Shown in pieces: positions 5,250 to 11,673 of a stretch of DNA of 11,673 nucleotides. The DNA lies in assembly GCA_035259145.1 (NCBI GenBank), contig DATFWQ010000164.1:1-11673 (forward strand). Reading direction: 5' to 3'. The translations under genes were made by a program, and so were the position numbers. Below the pieces are notes generated by a model. The model worked only from the letters and a program-made list of their open reading frames with translations, was not told the origin of the DNA and did not search any database. The DNA is from CF-161 sp035259145 (lineage in GTDB: Bacteria > Chloroflexota > Dormibacteria > Dormibacterales > Dormibacteraceae). Every line of letters begins with the position of its first letter. The first letter of the stretch is position 1.

Positions 5250-6287
5250 TCAGCTCGCCGCCTCGGCGGCCGGCTGTCGCGCGGTGATCTGAAAGACTCC
5301 GCCCAGATGGAAGCGCCGGCGAGCGATCACGTAGGAGCTCAGCCCGAGGGCGATGGCCATTCCTGTCATCAGAAACCTCTGGATCAGCGCGGCCGCGACG
5401 GCCGCTCCCCCATCCACCCCGAAGACGATCAGCAGACCCGCGACGCTGGCTTCGTTGGCACCGACCCCACCCGGGATCAAGCTGACGGCGCCGCCGATTG
5501 ACGACAGCGCGAGGACAAAGGCGGCCTTCGGCCAGTCAAGACTGTCCGGCGACAAGCCCTGGACGACCACCCAGAAGACCGTGATGGAGACCAGCGCCCG
5601 TCCCAGATCCAGCACCGACAATCCCATCGCGTCCGGTTTGTGGAGCAGATCCGCGGTCTCGCTCTGGAGCTCGTCGATCGCCGGCAGCAATCGATTCAGC
5701 AGCGGGACGTGAGCAACCAGCTTATGCACCTCGCAGAACACGCGAGACACCGTCAGGATGATCAGGATCGCAGCCATGCCGAGCAGCGTGATGACCACCA
5801 CCGCCATCCCGAGGCGCAACGTGAGGACCACGGGAAGTGCGCAGAGGATCAGCATGAACGTGTAGGTCAGCTCCTGGACGGTGACGGTGGCGGCGACGGT
5901 TCCGAAGTCCCGCCCGCTGGCCTCAGAGGCGAACGCCGCGCGGGTCAAGTCGCCCAGCGGAACCAGGGCGGTGATCGTCTGCCCGGCAGCATTGAGAAGA
6001 ATGCTCTCGCTCATGCGCAGCCGCGCTCCGGCGTCGCTGAGCAGGTAGTGCCAGCGCAGGCCCTGAAGTCCGTAGATCACGAGATACAGGACGATCACCA
6101 GCGGGATCAGCGCCAGCTGAAACCTGGTCAGGGCTCGCCCCACGTGAGCCGGGTTCAGGCCCAGCACCAGGGCACTGATCGCGGCCAGGCCCAGCGCCGC
6201 CGGCCCGACCCGCTGGAGCCACTGCCGCAGCGTGTGTTTCCTCGGCACGGATCGCTGCGCCGATAGCTGCTGCTCGATGCTCTTCAT
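5250..6287 (-). CDS. UPF0104/YbhN-like flippase-domain membrane protein
   Basis: An integral membrane protein of 345 residues with a short charged N-terminus followed by about eight hydrophobic helices. It belongs to the lysylphosphatidylglycerol synthase transmembrane-region / UPF0104 (AglD, YbhN) group. Group features seen are LQGLRWHYLLSDAG after the second helix, the QTITALVPLGDLTRAAF segment, and SSIGGAVSLIPGGVGANEAS near the C-terminus, the best family signature. No soluble catalytic domain is attached, so it is not a full aminoacyl-lipid synthase. Lipid or polyprenyl-linked substrate movement is the usual inference, and the substrate is unknown. The ATG at 6285-6287 has a weak GAGG about 8 nt upstream. 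The KimA-like gene is divergent. Confidence 0.88.
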   Translation of the reverse strand: MKSIEQQLSAQRSVPRKHTLRQWLQRVGPAALGLAAISALVLGLNPAHVGRALTRFQLALIPLVIVLYLVIYGLQGLRWHYLLSDAGARLRMSESILLNAAGQTITALVPLGDLTRAAFASEASGRDFGTVAATVTVQELTYTFMLILCALPVVLTLRLGMAVVVITLLGMAAILIILTVSRVFCEVHKLVAHVPLLNRLLPAIDELQSETADLLHKPDAMGLSVLDLGRALVSITVFWVVVQGLSPDSLDWPKAAFVLALSSIGGAVSLIPGGVGANEASVAGLLIVFGVDGGAAVAAALIQRFLMTGMAIALGLSSYVIARRRFHLGGVFQITARQPAAEAAS

Positions 6288-6641
6288 CTGCCAAGCCTCT
6301 ACAGGCCAGCGTACGGCGCCGGGCGCGAGGGCGACGTGCTTCAGACGTGGTCGAGCGGAGTGTGGGGCGGCGGGGATCAGATCCTCCGGGACTCGCCTGG
6401 CAGATGGCTCACTCTTTTGATGCCGGTGCCAAGCGCGCTGAGGCTCTGCGCGTCACGAATGACGATCCTTGTGAAGTCTCCAGTATCAACCCCAGGTACA
6501 GCTCGACGTAGCGGGGCCATCTCACGATCTCCCGCCCTGAGATCACAATCGAGAACATGCGAGAGCTGGCCCTTGGGGCGTGACCAGGCTGGGACGCCGC
6601 CGGAGCGCCAGCCGCGTCGGAGACACCATCACCTGGGGGTA
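6288..6641. other. 354-nt divergent intergenic region, no recognised element
   Basis: It separates the divergent flippase-like and KimA-like genes. Frames are open across it on both strands, but their translations lack any family resemblance. GGGGATC/GATCCTCC near 6373-6391 is a small imperfect inverted repeat. In Bacillus, kimA (ydaO) is controlled by a c-di-AMP riboswitch; I looked for its conserved blocks and did not find them. Confidence 0.5.
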
Positions 6642-9062
6642 ATGCCAGGCGAGATCGTCCGCGGGGACAAACCGGGGGACGCATACCTCCGCATCCGCCG
6701 TGAGAATCTGGGTGCCTTCCGACGCACCGGCCGTGGCTACCTCGTCGCCACCCCGGCCGCCAGCGCCCCTCAGTCCGCCGTTGCTAAAGGGGCACGTCAG
6801 GCTCGCGACCTGCTGATCGGGCGCCCGCTCGAATCCGAAGCGATCGAGTCCGAGCGCCTGTCTGTTTTCAAGGCCCTTCCAATCCTCTCGTCCGACGCTC
6901 TCTCGTCTGTGGCTTACGGACCCGAGGCAGCCCTGGCGGTGCTGGCGGCCGCCGGCGCGGGCGCCCTCTTCTGGAACGTTCCGATCTCGATCGCAGTCGC
7001 GCTGTTGATGCTGATCGTGACCATCTCCTACCAGCAGGTGATCCGCGGCTACCAGGGTGGCGGAGGGTCATACGCGGTAGCCAGAGCGAACCTGGGAGTC
7101 ATCGTGGGCCTGGTGGCGGCTGCCGCCCTGCTGGTCGATTACGTGCTGACGGTGTCGGTCAGCGTCTCGTCGGGGGTGGATGCACTCCTGTCCGCCTTCC
7201 GCGAGCTCCTTCCCTTCCGGGCGGAGCTGGCGATCGTGCTCGTCTGCGTCCTCCTGGTCGGCAACCTGCGCGGCGTGCGGGAGGCCGGGGTCCTTTTCGC
7301 CGTCCCGACTTACCTGTTCATCGTCGCGATCATGTTGCTGGTCGGGGCCGGGCTGATCAAGGCGGCTCTGGGAGGCGCGCCCCATCCAGGCCAGTACCCG
7401 CCACTCCCGGCCCGCGAAGCGCTCACCCCGCTTCTCGTGCTGGCGGCATTCGCGTCGGGCTGCTCGTCGATGACCGGCGTTGAGGCGGTGTCCAACGCGG
7501 TACCGAGCTTCCAGGAACCACGGGCTGCGAACGCGGTACGGACTCTCGGCATGCTGGGCGGGCTGCTTATCCTGCTCTTTGTCGGAGTCGAGGTCCTCGA
7601 CGTCCTGTACGCGGTCGCCCCGCACCCCTATGGGAACCCTACCGTTCTCTCGGAAATTGCCGCGGCCGTGTTCACCGGTTCCGCTCGCTGGCTCTACTAC
7701 GCGATTCAGCTCTCCACCACCCTGGTCCTGATGCTCGCCGCCAACACCAGCTTCAACGGCTTCCCACGGCTCTGCGCGATTCTTGCCCGCGACGATTTCC
7801 TGCCCCACCGCCTGGGTCACCTGGGAAGCCGGCTCGTGTACTCGGGCGCAATCTTGTTCCTGGCGGCGGCGGCGACCCTGCTGATGCTCGCATTCGCCGG
7901 CAACACCGACGCCTTGATCAACCTGTTCGCGCTCGGCGTGTTCACGGCTTTTTCGCTGGCTCAGACGGCCATGGCGCGCCAGTGGTGGACGCGTCGTGGT
8001 CCAGGCTGGCGCCGGGGCCTGATGATCAACGGGATTGGGGCGACGGTCACGACGCTGGTCGACGTCGTGATCATCGTGACCAAGAGCCCACGTGGTGCCT
8101 GGGTCGTGGTCGTGCTGATTCCCTTCCTGGTGCTGGGCTTGTGGGCAATCCACCGCCACTACCGGGGGGTACGGTCCCAGGTGGAGAGCGCCGGCATCAC
8201 GAGCTCCACGCCAAAGCTCGGAGCTGTGGTGGTACCCGTCCTCCGTTGGGACCGCGCGGCTGACGACGCGCTCGGCTACGCCGCCATGCTTCACAGGCCG
8301 ACGGTGGTGCTGCAGACTGCCCCGGAGCTTCCTCCGAACGCAGTGAATCCAGCGGCCGAAGTCCGTCGACTGCCCAATGCGCGTCCGGTTCGCGAGATTC
8401 TGGTCGCGCTCGACGCCATCGGGCACGATTCTCAGGACACCGTCGCCACCGTGGTGCTGCCAGATGTGGCTCAGCCGTTCTGGACGCAGGTCATCTTCCG
8501 ACCCGATCTCGCGAGGCTCAAGCTGGCGCTGCTGCAGCGGCCAAACGTGGTGGCGGCGAGCTTCCCCGGCTTCGTGTCGAATCATGGCCGGCGAGTGCCC
8601 GACCCGGACGCTGCCCACCTGGCTTTCGTGCCGGTTGCAGCGCTCAACGCGCCGACCGTGAACGCCCTCGGATATGCACGAGCTCTGGGAGCCGAAGTCG
8701 TCGCCATCCACGTGGTCACAGACGTCGAGGAGGTCGCCAGCGACCAGCTCGATGAGCTTCCGAATGAGTTCAATCAGTGGGCAAGCCGGCTCGACGGCGA
8801 GCGACCACACCTCGTCGTCATCGAGTCGCCCTACCGCGCGGTCGTGCCACCACTGGTGAGCTACATCGTGGGCTGGCGGGCCAGGCACCCCGGTCCGATC
8901 TGCACCGTCGTGATTCCGGAGCTAGTCGACCGCCGGTTCACCACTCTGTGGCTTCACAACCACCGCGCCTTCGCCTTGAAGGCTGCAATGCTGCGGCAGC
9001 CGGGGATCGGAGTGGCCGACGTGACCTTCCACGTCGGCGAACGCACCACGAGGTCTCGATAG
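6642..9062 (+). CDS. KimA/YdaO-like APC-superfamily permease with long C-terminal soluble region (probable K+ uptake)
   Basis: An 806-residue transporter. The N-terminal tail RPLESEAIESERLSVFKALP followed by ILSSDALSSVAYGPEAAL (about 61-98) is the KimA/YdaO signature. About twelve hydrophobic helices of the APC fold follow to about residue 506, including YQQVIRGYQGGGGSYAVAR, CSSMTGVEAVSNAVPSF and LAANTSFNGFPRLCAILAR. KimA proteins import K+ with protons and are inhibited by c-di-AMP; K+ is an inference from family. The soluble tail (about 507-806) is longer than in Bacillus KimA and contains two similar halves, about 526-645 and 658-797. The ATG at 6642 has GGGGGT only 1-2 nt upstream, poor spacing, so a slightly different start is possible. 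The open frame back to 6336 has no family similarity. Confidence 0.85.
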   Translation: MPGEIVRGDKPGDAYLRIRRENLGAFRRTGRGYLVATPAASAPQSAVAKGARQARDLLIGRPLESEAIESERLSVFKALPILSSDALSSVAYGPEAALAVLAAAGAGALFWNVPISIAVALLMLIVTISYQQVIRGYQGGGGSYAVARANLGVIVGLVAAAALLVDYVLTVSVSVSSGVDALLSAFRELLPFRAELAIVLVCVLLVGNLRGVREAGVLFAVPTYLFIVAIMLLVGAGLIKAALGGAPHPGQYPPLPAREALTPLLVLAAFASGCSSMTGVEAVSNAVPSFQEPRAANAVRTLGMLGGLLILLFVGVEVLDVLYAVAPHPYGNPTVLSEIAAAVFTGSARWLYYAIQLSTTLVLMLAANTSFNGFPRLCAILARDDFLPHRLGHLGSRLVYSGAILFLAAAATLLMLAFAGNTDALINLFALGVFTAFSLAQTAMARQWWTRRGPGWRRGLMINGIGATVTTLVDVVIIVTKSPRGAWVVVVLIPFLVLGLWAIHRHYRGVRSQVESAGITSSTPKLGAVVVPVLRWDRAADDALGYAAMLHRPTVVLQTAPELPPNAVNPAAEVRRLPNARPVREILVALDAIGHDSQDTVATVVLPDVAQPFWTQVIFRPDLARLKLALLQRPNVVAASFPGFVSNHGRRVPDPDAAHLAFVPVAALNAPTVNALGYARALGAEVVAIHVVTDVEEVASDQLDELPNEFNQWASRLDGERPHLVVIESPYRAVVPPLVSYIVGWRARHPGPICTVVIPELVDRRFTTLWLHNHRAFALKAAMLRQPGIGVADVTFHVGERTTRSR

Positions 9063-9116
9063 GAGGGCACTGAGTGCGAGCGGGCCGGTGCGCCCGCGGC
9101 GAGGCACAATGGCCGC

Positions 9117-9638
9117 ATGAACCTGCGCGACTTACAGGCGCCGATCAAGCGGCGCTACGAGGAGGAGCCCGAGGCCGCTCAGATCACGATGACCGTGCGG
9201 AGCGCCCCCAGCGACCTGTCCGACCCGCTCCACTGCGCCATCGCGCCGGACGCGGTGCCCGGCCTGACGTGGCGCTCCGGCGCTCACCCGGGTGTGGGAG
9301 GCGCGGGCGACGTCGCCTGCTCGGGTGACCTGCTGATGGGCGCGCTGGCCGCCTGCCAAGAGGTGACGCTGCGCATGGTCGCGGCCGCGATGGGCATCGA
9401 GCTGGAGGCCGTAGAGGTCGAGGTCAGCGGGCGGGCCGACCTGCGCGGCACGCTTGCAATGTCGCGAGACGTGCCGGTGGGCGTGACCGGGATCACCTGC
9501 GCCACGCGAGTCAAAGTGCGAGACGGCACCAACCCGGACCGGGCGCGCCGCCTTCTCGAAAATGCGGAGCGCTACTGCGTCGTGCTCAACACTCTGCGTG
9601 GCGGCGTGCCGGTGGAGAGCGACTTCCGGCTCGAGTGA
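9117..9638 (+). CDS. OsmC-family protein with both catalytic cysteines (Cys paralogue)
   Basis: A 173-residue OsmC-fold protein, likely a cytosolic thiol peroxidase. It has the peroxidatic-site segment LLMGALAACQEVTLR with Cys80 and the second-site segment ENAERYCVVLNTLR with Cys154. HPGVGGAGDVACSGDLL is the usual preceding stretch, and PVGVTGITCATRVKV the later strand. Unlike the gene at 1441-1908, the key cysteine is an ordinary TGC. The two proteins are only distantly similar and belong to different OsmC branches. The start at 9117 is supported by where family similarity begins; the ribosome-binding site is weak (GAGG). It follows the KimA-like gene by 54 nt and may share its transcript. 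Confidence 0.85.
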   Translation: MNLRDLQAPIKRRYEEEPEAAQITMTVRSAPSDLSDPLHCAIAPDAVPGLTWRSGAHPGVGGAGDVACSGDLLMGALAACQEVTLRMVAAAMGIELEAVEVEVSGRADLRGTLAMSRDVPVGVTGITCATRVKVRDGTNPDRARRLLENAERYCVVLNTLRGGVPVESDFRLE

Positions 9639-9696
9639 CGTGGCGCGCCGGTGATAGGCCCGCTTCCTCTGAGCCTCCTTCGCCGCCTGCGAATGG

Positions 9697-10212
9697 CTAC
9701 TGCGTGCTGATCTGAGCCATGGCGTCCTCGATCTCCCGGACCGCCTCGGAGGCTCGCCACAGGTGATCCTCGGGCTGGATGCCGAAGCCGCGGTGCTCGC
9801 GGCGCCACGACCCGTCCCTTGAGTCGAACCGGCGCAGCCGCAGGTTCTCCATCATCTCTCGATCCAGCTGAGTCGCCGCCGACCAGAACCGCAACACCTT
9901 GCGCAGCTCGGGATTCCAGGCCGGGTACCCTGCCGGGCGGCAATACCAACGCACCGGCAACTTGGTCATCCGTAGACGCTCGGCGATCCACTGGCCGGCT
10001 GGATTGAGCGCCAGCCAGGTGACCTCTGCGACGGGCTGGTCAAGCACGAGGACGACGCACGTCGCGTCGAGCTCCTGTGGTCCCTCGAGGACATCGCCGC
10101 CGACCCAGAGCTCCTCAAGGGGATAGCCGATGTCGGTGTCCCTCAGCCGCAGGTCGTCCGTTGCGGCTTCGCTAACGGTCACGAGCTGTCGAAGGGCAGT
10201 GCCGTACCTCAC
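9697..10212 (-). CDS. Hypothetical protein, possibly DUF7711-like
   Basis: A 171-residue soluble protein. Recognisable landmarks are YPLEELWVGGDVLEGPQELD, VLVLDQPVAEVTWLALNP, LPVRWYCRPAGYPAWNPEL and VLRFWSAATQLDREMMENLR. The order (an opening helix, an LW-x-G-x-VL strand, an acidic DLP/DQP strand, then P-x-WNP and a FWSA segment) resembles, from memory, actinobacterial proteins grouped as DUF7711; function is unknown. The GTG start at 10210-10212 overlaps the stop of the molybdopterin-binding subunit gene by 4 nt (GTGA), so it is translationally coupled to that gene. Coupling suggests a link to the hydroxylase, but the family is not known to me as a maturation factor. Confidence 0.72.
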   Translation of the reverse strand: MRYGTALRQLVTVSEAATDDLRLRDTDIGYPLEELWVGGDVLEGPQELDATCVVLVLDQPVAEVTWLALNPAGQWIAERLRMTKLPVRWYCRPAGYPAWNPELRKVLRFWSAATQLDREMMENLRLRRFDSRDGSWRREHRGFGIQPEDHLWRASEAVREIEDAMAQISTQ

Positions 10213-11673
10213 GAGCTTCCCGTCCCGGCGTCAGTAATCGCGGCCAGCAGGCCATCCGGCGTTACCGGGAGCTCGGTGAGCTGGACGGTGACCCCCACGA
10301 CGCGGAGCGCCGCCTCGATCGCGCTCAGGATTGCGGCCGGGGCGGGGATGGTGCCGGCCTCGCCCACCCCCCGGAAGCCCTCAGGGTTCTGCGTCGACCG
10401 CGATTCGAACGGGATAATCGAGAGCGCGATGGGCACCTCCGGCGGCCCTGGAATGGAGTAGTCCAGGAAGGTCGCCCCCCTGAGGCGGGCCTCGGAGTCG
10501 TAGGCAAGCTCCTCGAAGAGCGCATAGCCGATGGCGTGGGCAAGGCCGCCATGCACCTGCCCCTCGACGATCGCCGGATTGATGACGGTGCCCGCGTCAT
10601 GGGCGACGGCGTGGGCCAGAAGACGCACCTCACCCGTCTCGGAATCGACCTGCGCGAGTGCCGCGTGGCAGTTCGCCCCCCACGAGCGTGGACGGGCAGG
10701 GCTGAACACCTCCTCCACCTCGAGGCCCGCCGGCGCCAGATCGGACCACGGCCGCCCGCTTTCGGGCGCGCCGCGTACCGCGGCGCCGGCAGGGCCGAGA
10801 TCGAGATCGGCCGGGTCGGCCTCCAGCCGCTCGGAGGCGAGATCGAGAAGACGCTGCCTCAGCTTTGCGGCGGCTGCCGAGACCGCGCTGCCGACCTCGA
10901 TCGCCGACCGGCTGGCGGCGGTCTGCGGGGACCAGCCGCCCAGGCGCGAGTCACCTGCGAACACCGTCACCGACTCCAGCGGCCAGCCCAGGCGCTCAGC
11001 GGCCACCTGGGCGAAGACGGTCCGATGCGCCTGGCCGTGCGGCGTCGAGCCCACCAGCACCGAGATCCCGCCGTCCGGATCGAGGCAGGCGCGGGCGGCC
11101 TCCGGCCGGCCGATGCCGCTCGACTCCACCGCCGCTGCGACCCCCACTCCGCCGGTCTCGCTGACCGCCGCGGCCGCCGACTCCAGCATCTCGACGAAGC
11201 CGCCACCATCGATCACCACCCCTCTGATCCCTGGCTCATACGGCAACTCGGCGTCCGAAAGCATATTCCGCCGGCGGACCTCGAGACGGTCCATGCCCAG
11301 CTCGTCCGCCAGGAAGTCGAGCATGCGCTCGATGGCGAAGTTCCCGAGCGGCCGCGCACCGCCCCGAACGAAGCGGGCTGGAGCGTGGCTGCTGAACCAG
11401 AGCTCGATCTCAGCCTGGAGGGCGGGCAGACGGTAGAGCGAGAGCATGTGGGTGGCCAGGTTCTCAGCCTGGGCGAAGGCGGCGGCAGAGTACGCCCCCA
11501 TGTCGTGGCGGAAGGCGGCGCGGACTCCCAGCAGCCGGCCGTCCAGGCTCGCGCCCACTTCCACCTCGAACTCGATGCCGTGGGCCTGCGAGGAGGCCGC
11601 AGTCTCCTCGCTCCGGGTCGCCACCCAGCGGACGGGCCGCCGGAGGGCGCGGGCCGCAGCCGCCACCAGCACC
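10209..11673 (-). CDS. Xanthine dehydrogenase/CoxL-family molybdopterin-binding subunit, C-terminal part (cut by window edge)
   Basis: The last 487 or so residues of a large (about 750-800) molybdenum hydroxylase subunit, which oxidises a substrate at a Mo-pterin cytosine dinucleotide or related cofactor. Visible landmarks in order are VRWVATRSEET, FRHDMGAYSAA, FVRGGARPLGNFAIERMLD (active-site loop region), STPHGQAHRTVFAQVAAE (pterin-binding glutamine), AVAHDAGTVINPAIVEGQVH, and FRGVGEAGTIPAP with the catalytic glutamate at 10359-10361. The loop RFVRGGARP is neither the CO-dehydrogenase AYxCSFR type nor the standard AYRGAGRPE, so the substrate is open. No in-frame TGA or other break is present. 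The N-terminal domain and the probable FeS and FAD subunits lie beyond the right edge. The 171-residue gene is coupled downstream. Confidence 0.9.
   Translation of the reverse strand, partial: VLVAAAARALRRPVRWVATRSEETAASSQAHGIEFEVEVGASLDGRLLGVRAAFRHDMGAYSAAAFAQAENLATHMLSLYRLPALQAEIELWFSSHAPARFVRGGARPLGNFAIERMLDFLADELGMDRLEVRRRNMLSDAELPYEPGIRGVVIDGGGFVEMLESAAAAVSETGGVGVAAAVESSGIGRPEAARACLDPDGGISVLVGSTPHGQAHRTVFAQVAAERLGWPLESVTVFAGDSRLGGWSPQTAASRSAIEVGSAVSAAAAKLRQRLLDLASERLEADPADLDLGPAGAAVRGAPESGRPWSDLAPAGLEVEEVFSPARPRSWGANCHAALAQVDSETGEVRLLAHAVAHDAGTVINPAIVEGQVHGGLAHAIGYALFEELAYDSEARLRGATFLDYSIPGPPEVPIALSIIPFESRSTQNPEGFRGVGEAGTIPAPAAILSAIEAALRVVGVTVQLTELPVTPDGLLAAITDAGTGSS

Noticed and set aside
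6336..6641. Extending the KimA-like protein upstream to the ATG at 6336
   Set aside because: The extra 102 residues show no similarity to the family; a GGGGGT next to the ATG at 6642 and the start of sensible sequence there favour the shorter form.
6288..6641. c-di-AMP (ydaO) riboswitch upstream of the KimA-like gene
   Set aside because: Expected from Bacillus, but I could not find its conserved blocks. An Infernal search with the ydaO-yuaA model would decide.
7068..8888. 606-codon open frame on the minus strand inside the KimA-like gene
   Set aside because: It is antisense to a clear membrane transporter, rich in residues typical of GC-rich shadow frames, and has no recognisable domain.
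10209..11673. Selenium-dependent molybdenum hydroxylase as part of the selenium theme
   Set aside because: No maturation genes of that class are visible and the subunit has no distinguishing feature I can see; proximity alone is not evidence.

Overview
The window is very GC-rich with long, densely packed genes on both strands. A histidine kinase, KimA-type transporter, UPF0104-type flippase, Y-family polymerase debris and a CoxL-like molybdenum hydroxylase suggest a free-living, probably soil bacterium of the Actinomycetota or Chloroflexota type. The sequence alone does not fix the phylum.

The main result is that two genes are each interrupted by one in-frame TGA at exactly the redox-active cysteine of their family, with perfect frame and family similarity on both sides. 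One is an OsmC-family peroxidase (1441-1908, minus; TGA at 1708-1710). The other is a thioredoxin-fold peroxiredoxin-like protein (4309-4779, plus; TGA at 4420-4422, giving a UxxC motif). In both, a stem-loop lies downstream with its apical loop 26-32 nt after the TGA, where bacterial SECIS elements sit. I read both as selenoproteins rather than pseudogenes. An all-cysteine OsmC paralogue (9117-9638) lies in the same window.

Layout from left to right. Positions 1-352 (minus) hold a Y-family DNA polymerase with an internal, frame-disrupting deletion. Positions 425-1426 (minus) encode a CaCA-type cation exchanger without a visible standard start codon, directly downstream of the Sec-OsmC gene. 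A divergent control region follows, then an orphan sensor histidine kinase (2017-3075, plus). A methyltransferase and a TetR-family protein lacking its HTH (3154-4276, minus) stand divergent from the Sec peroxiredoxin-like gene, which is followed at once by a coupled 70-residue protein. Positions 5080-5243 hold four 41-nt tandem hairpin repeats. A UPF0104/YbhN-like membrane protein (minus) and a KimA-like permease with a duplicated soluble domain (plus) flank a 354-nt divergent spacer. The right end has the Cys-OsmC gene, a hypothetical protein overlapping by 4 nt the preceding molybdopterin-binding hydroxylase subunit, and that subunit, cut by the window edge.

Functionally, the Sec-OsmC, Sec-Prx-like and Cys-OsmC proteins form a thiol/selenol peroxide-defence theme. 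No selenocysteine machinery (selA, selB, selC, selD) lies in the window, so the Sec reading predicts it elsewhere in the genome.
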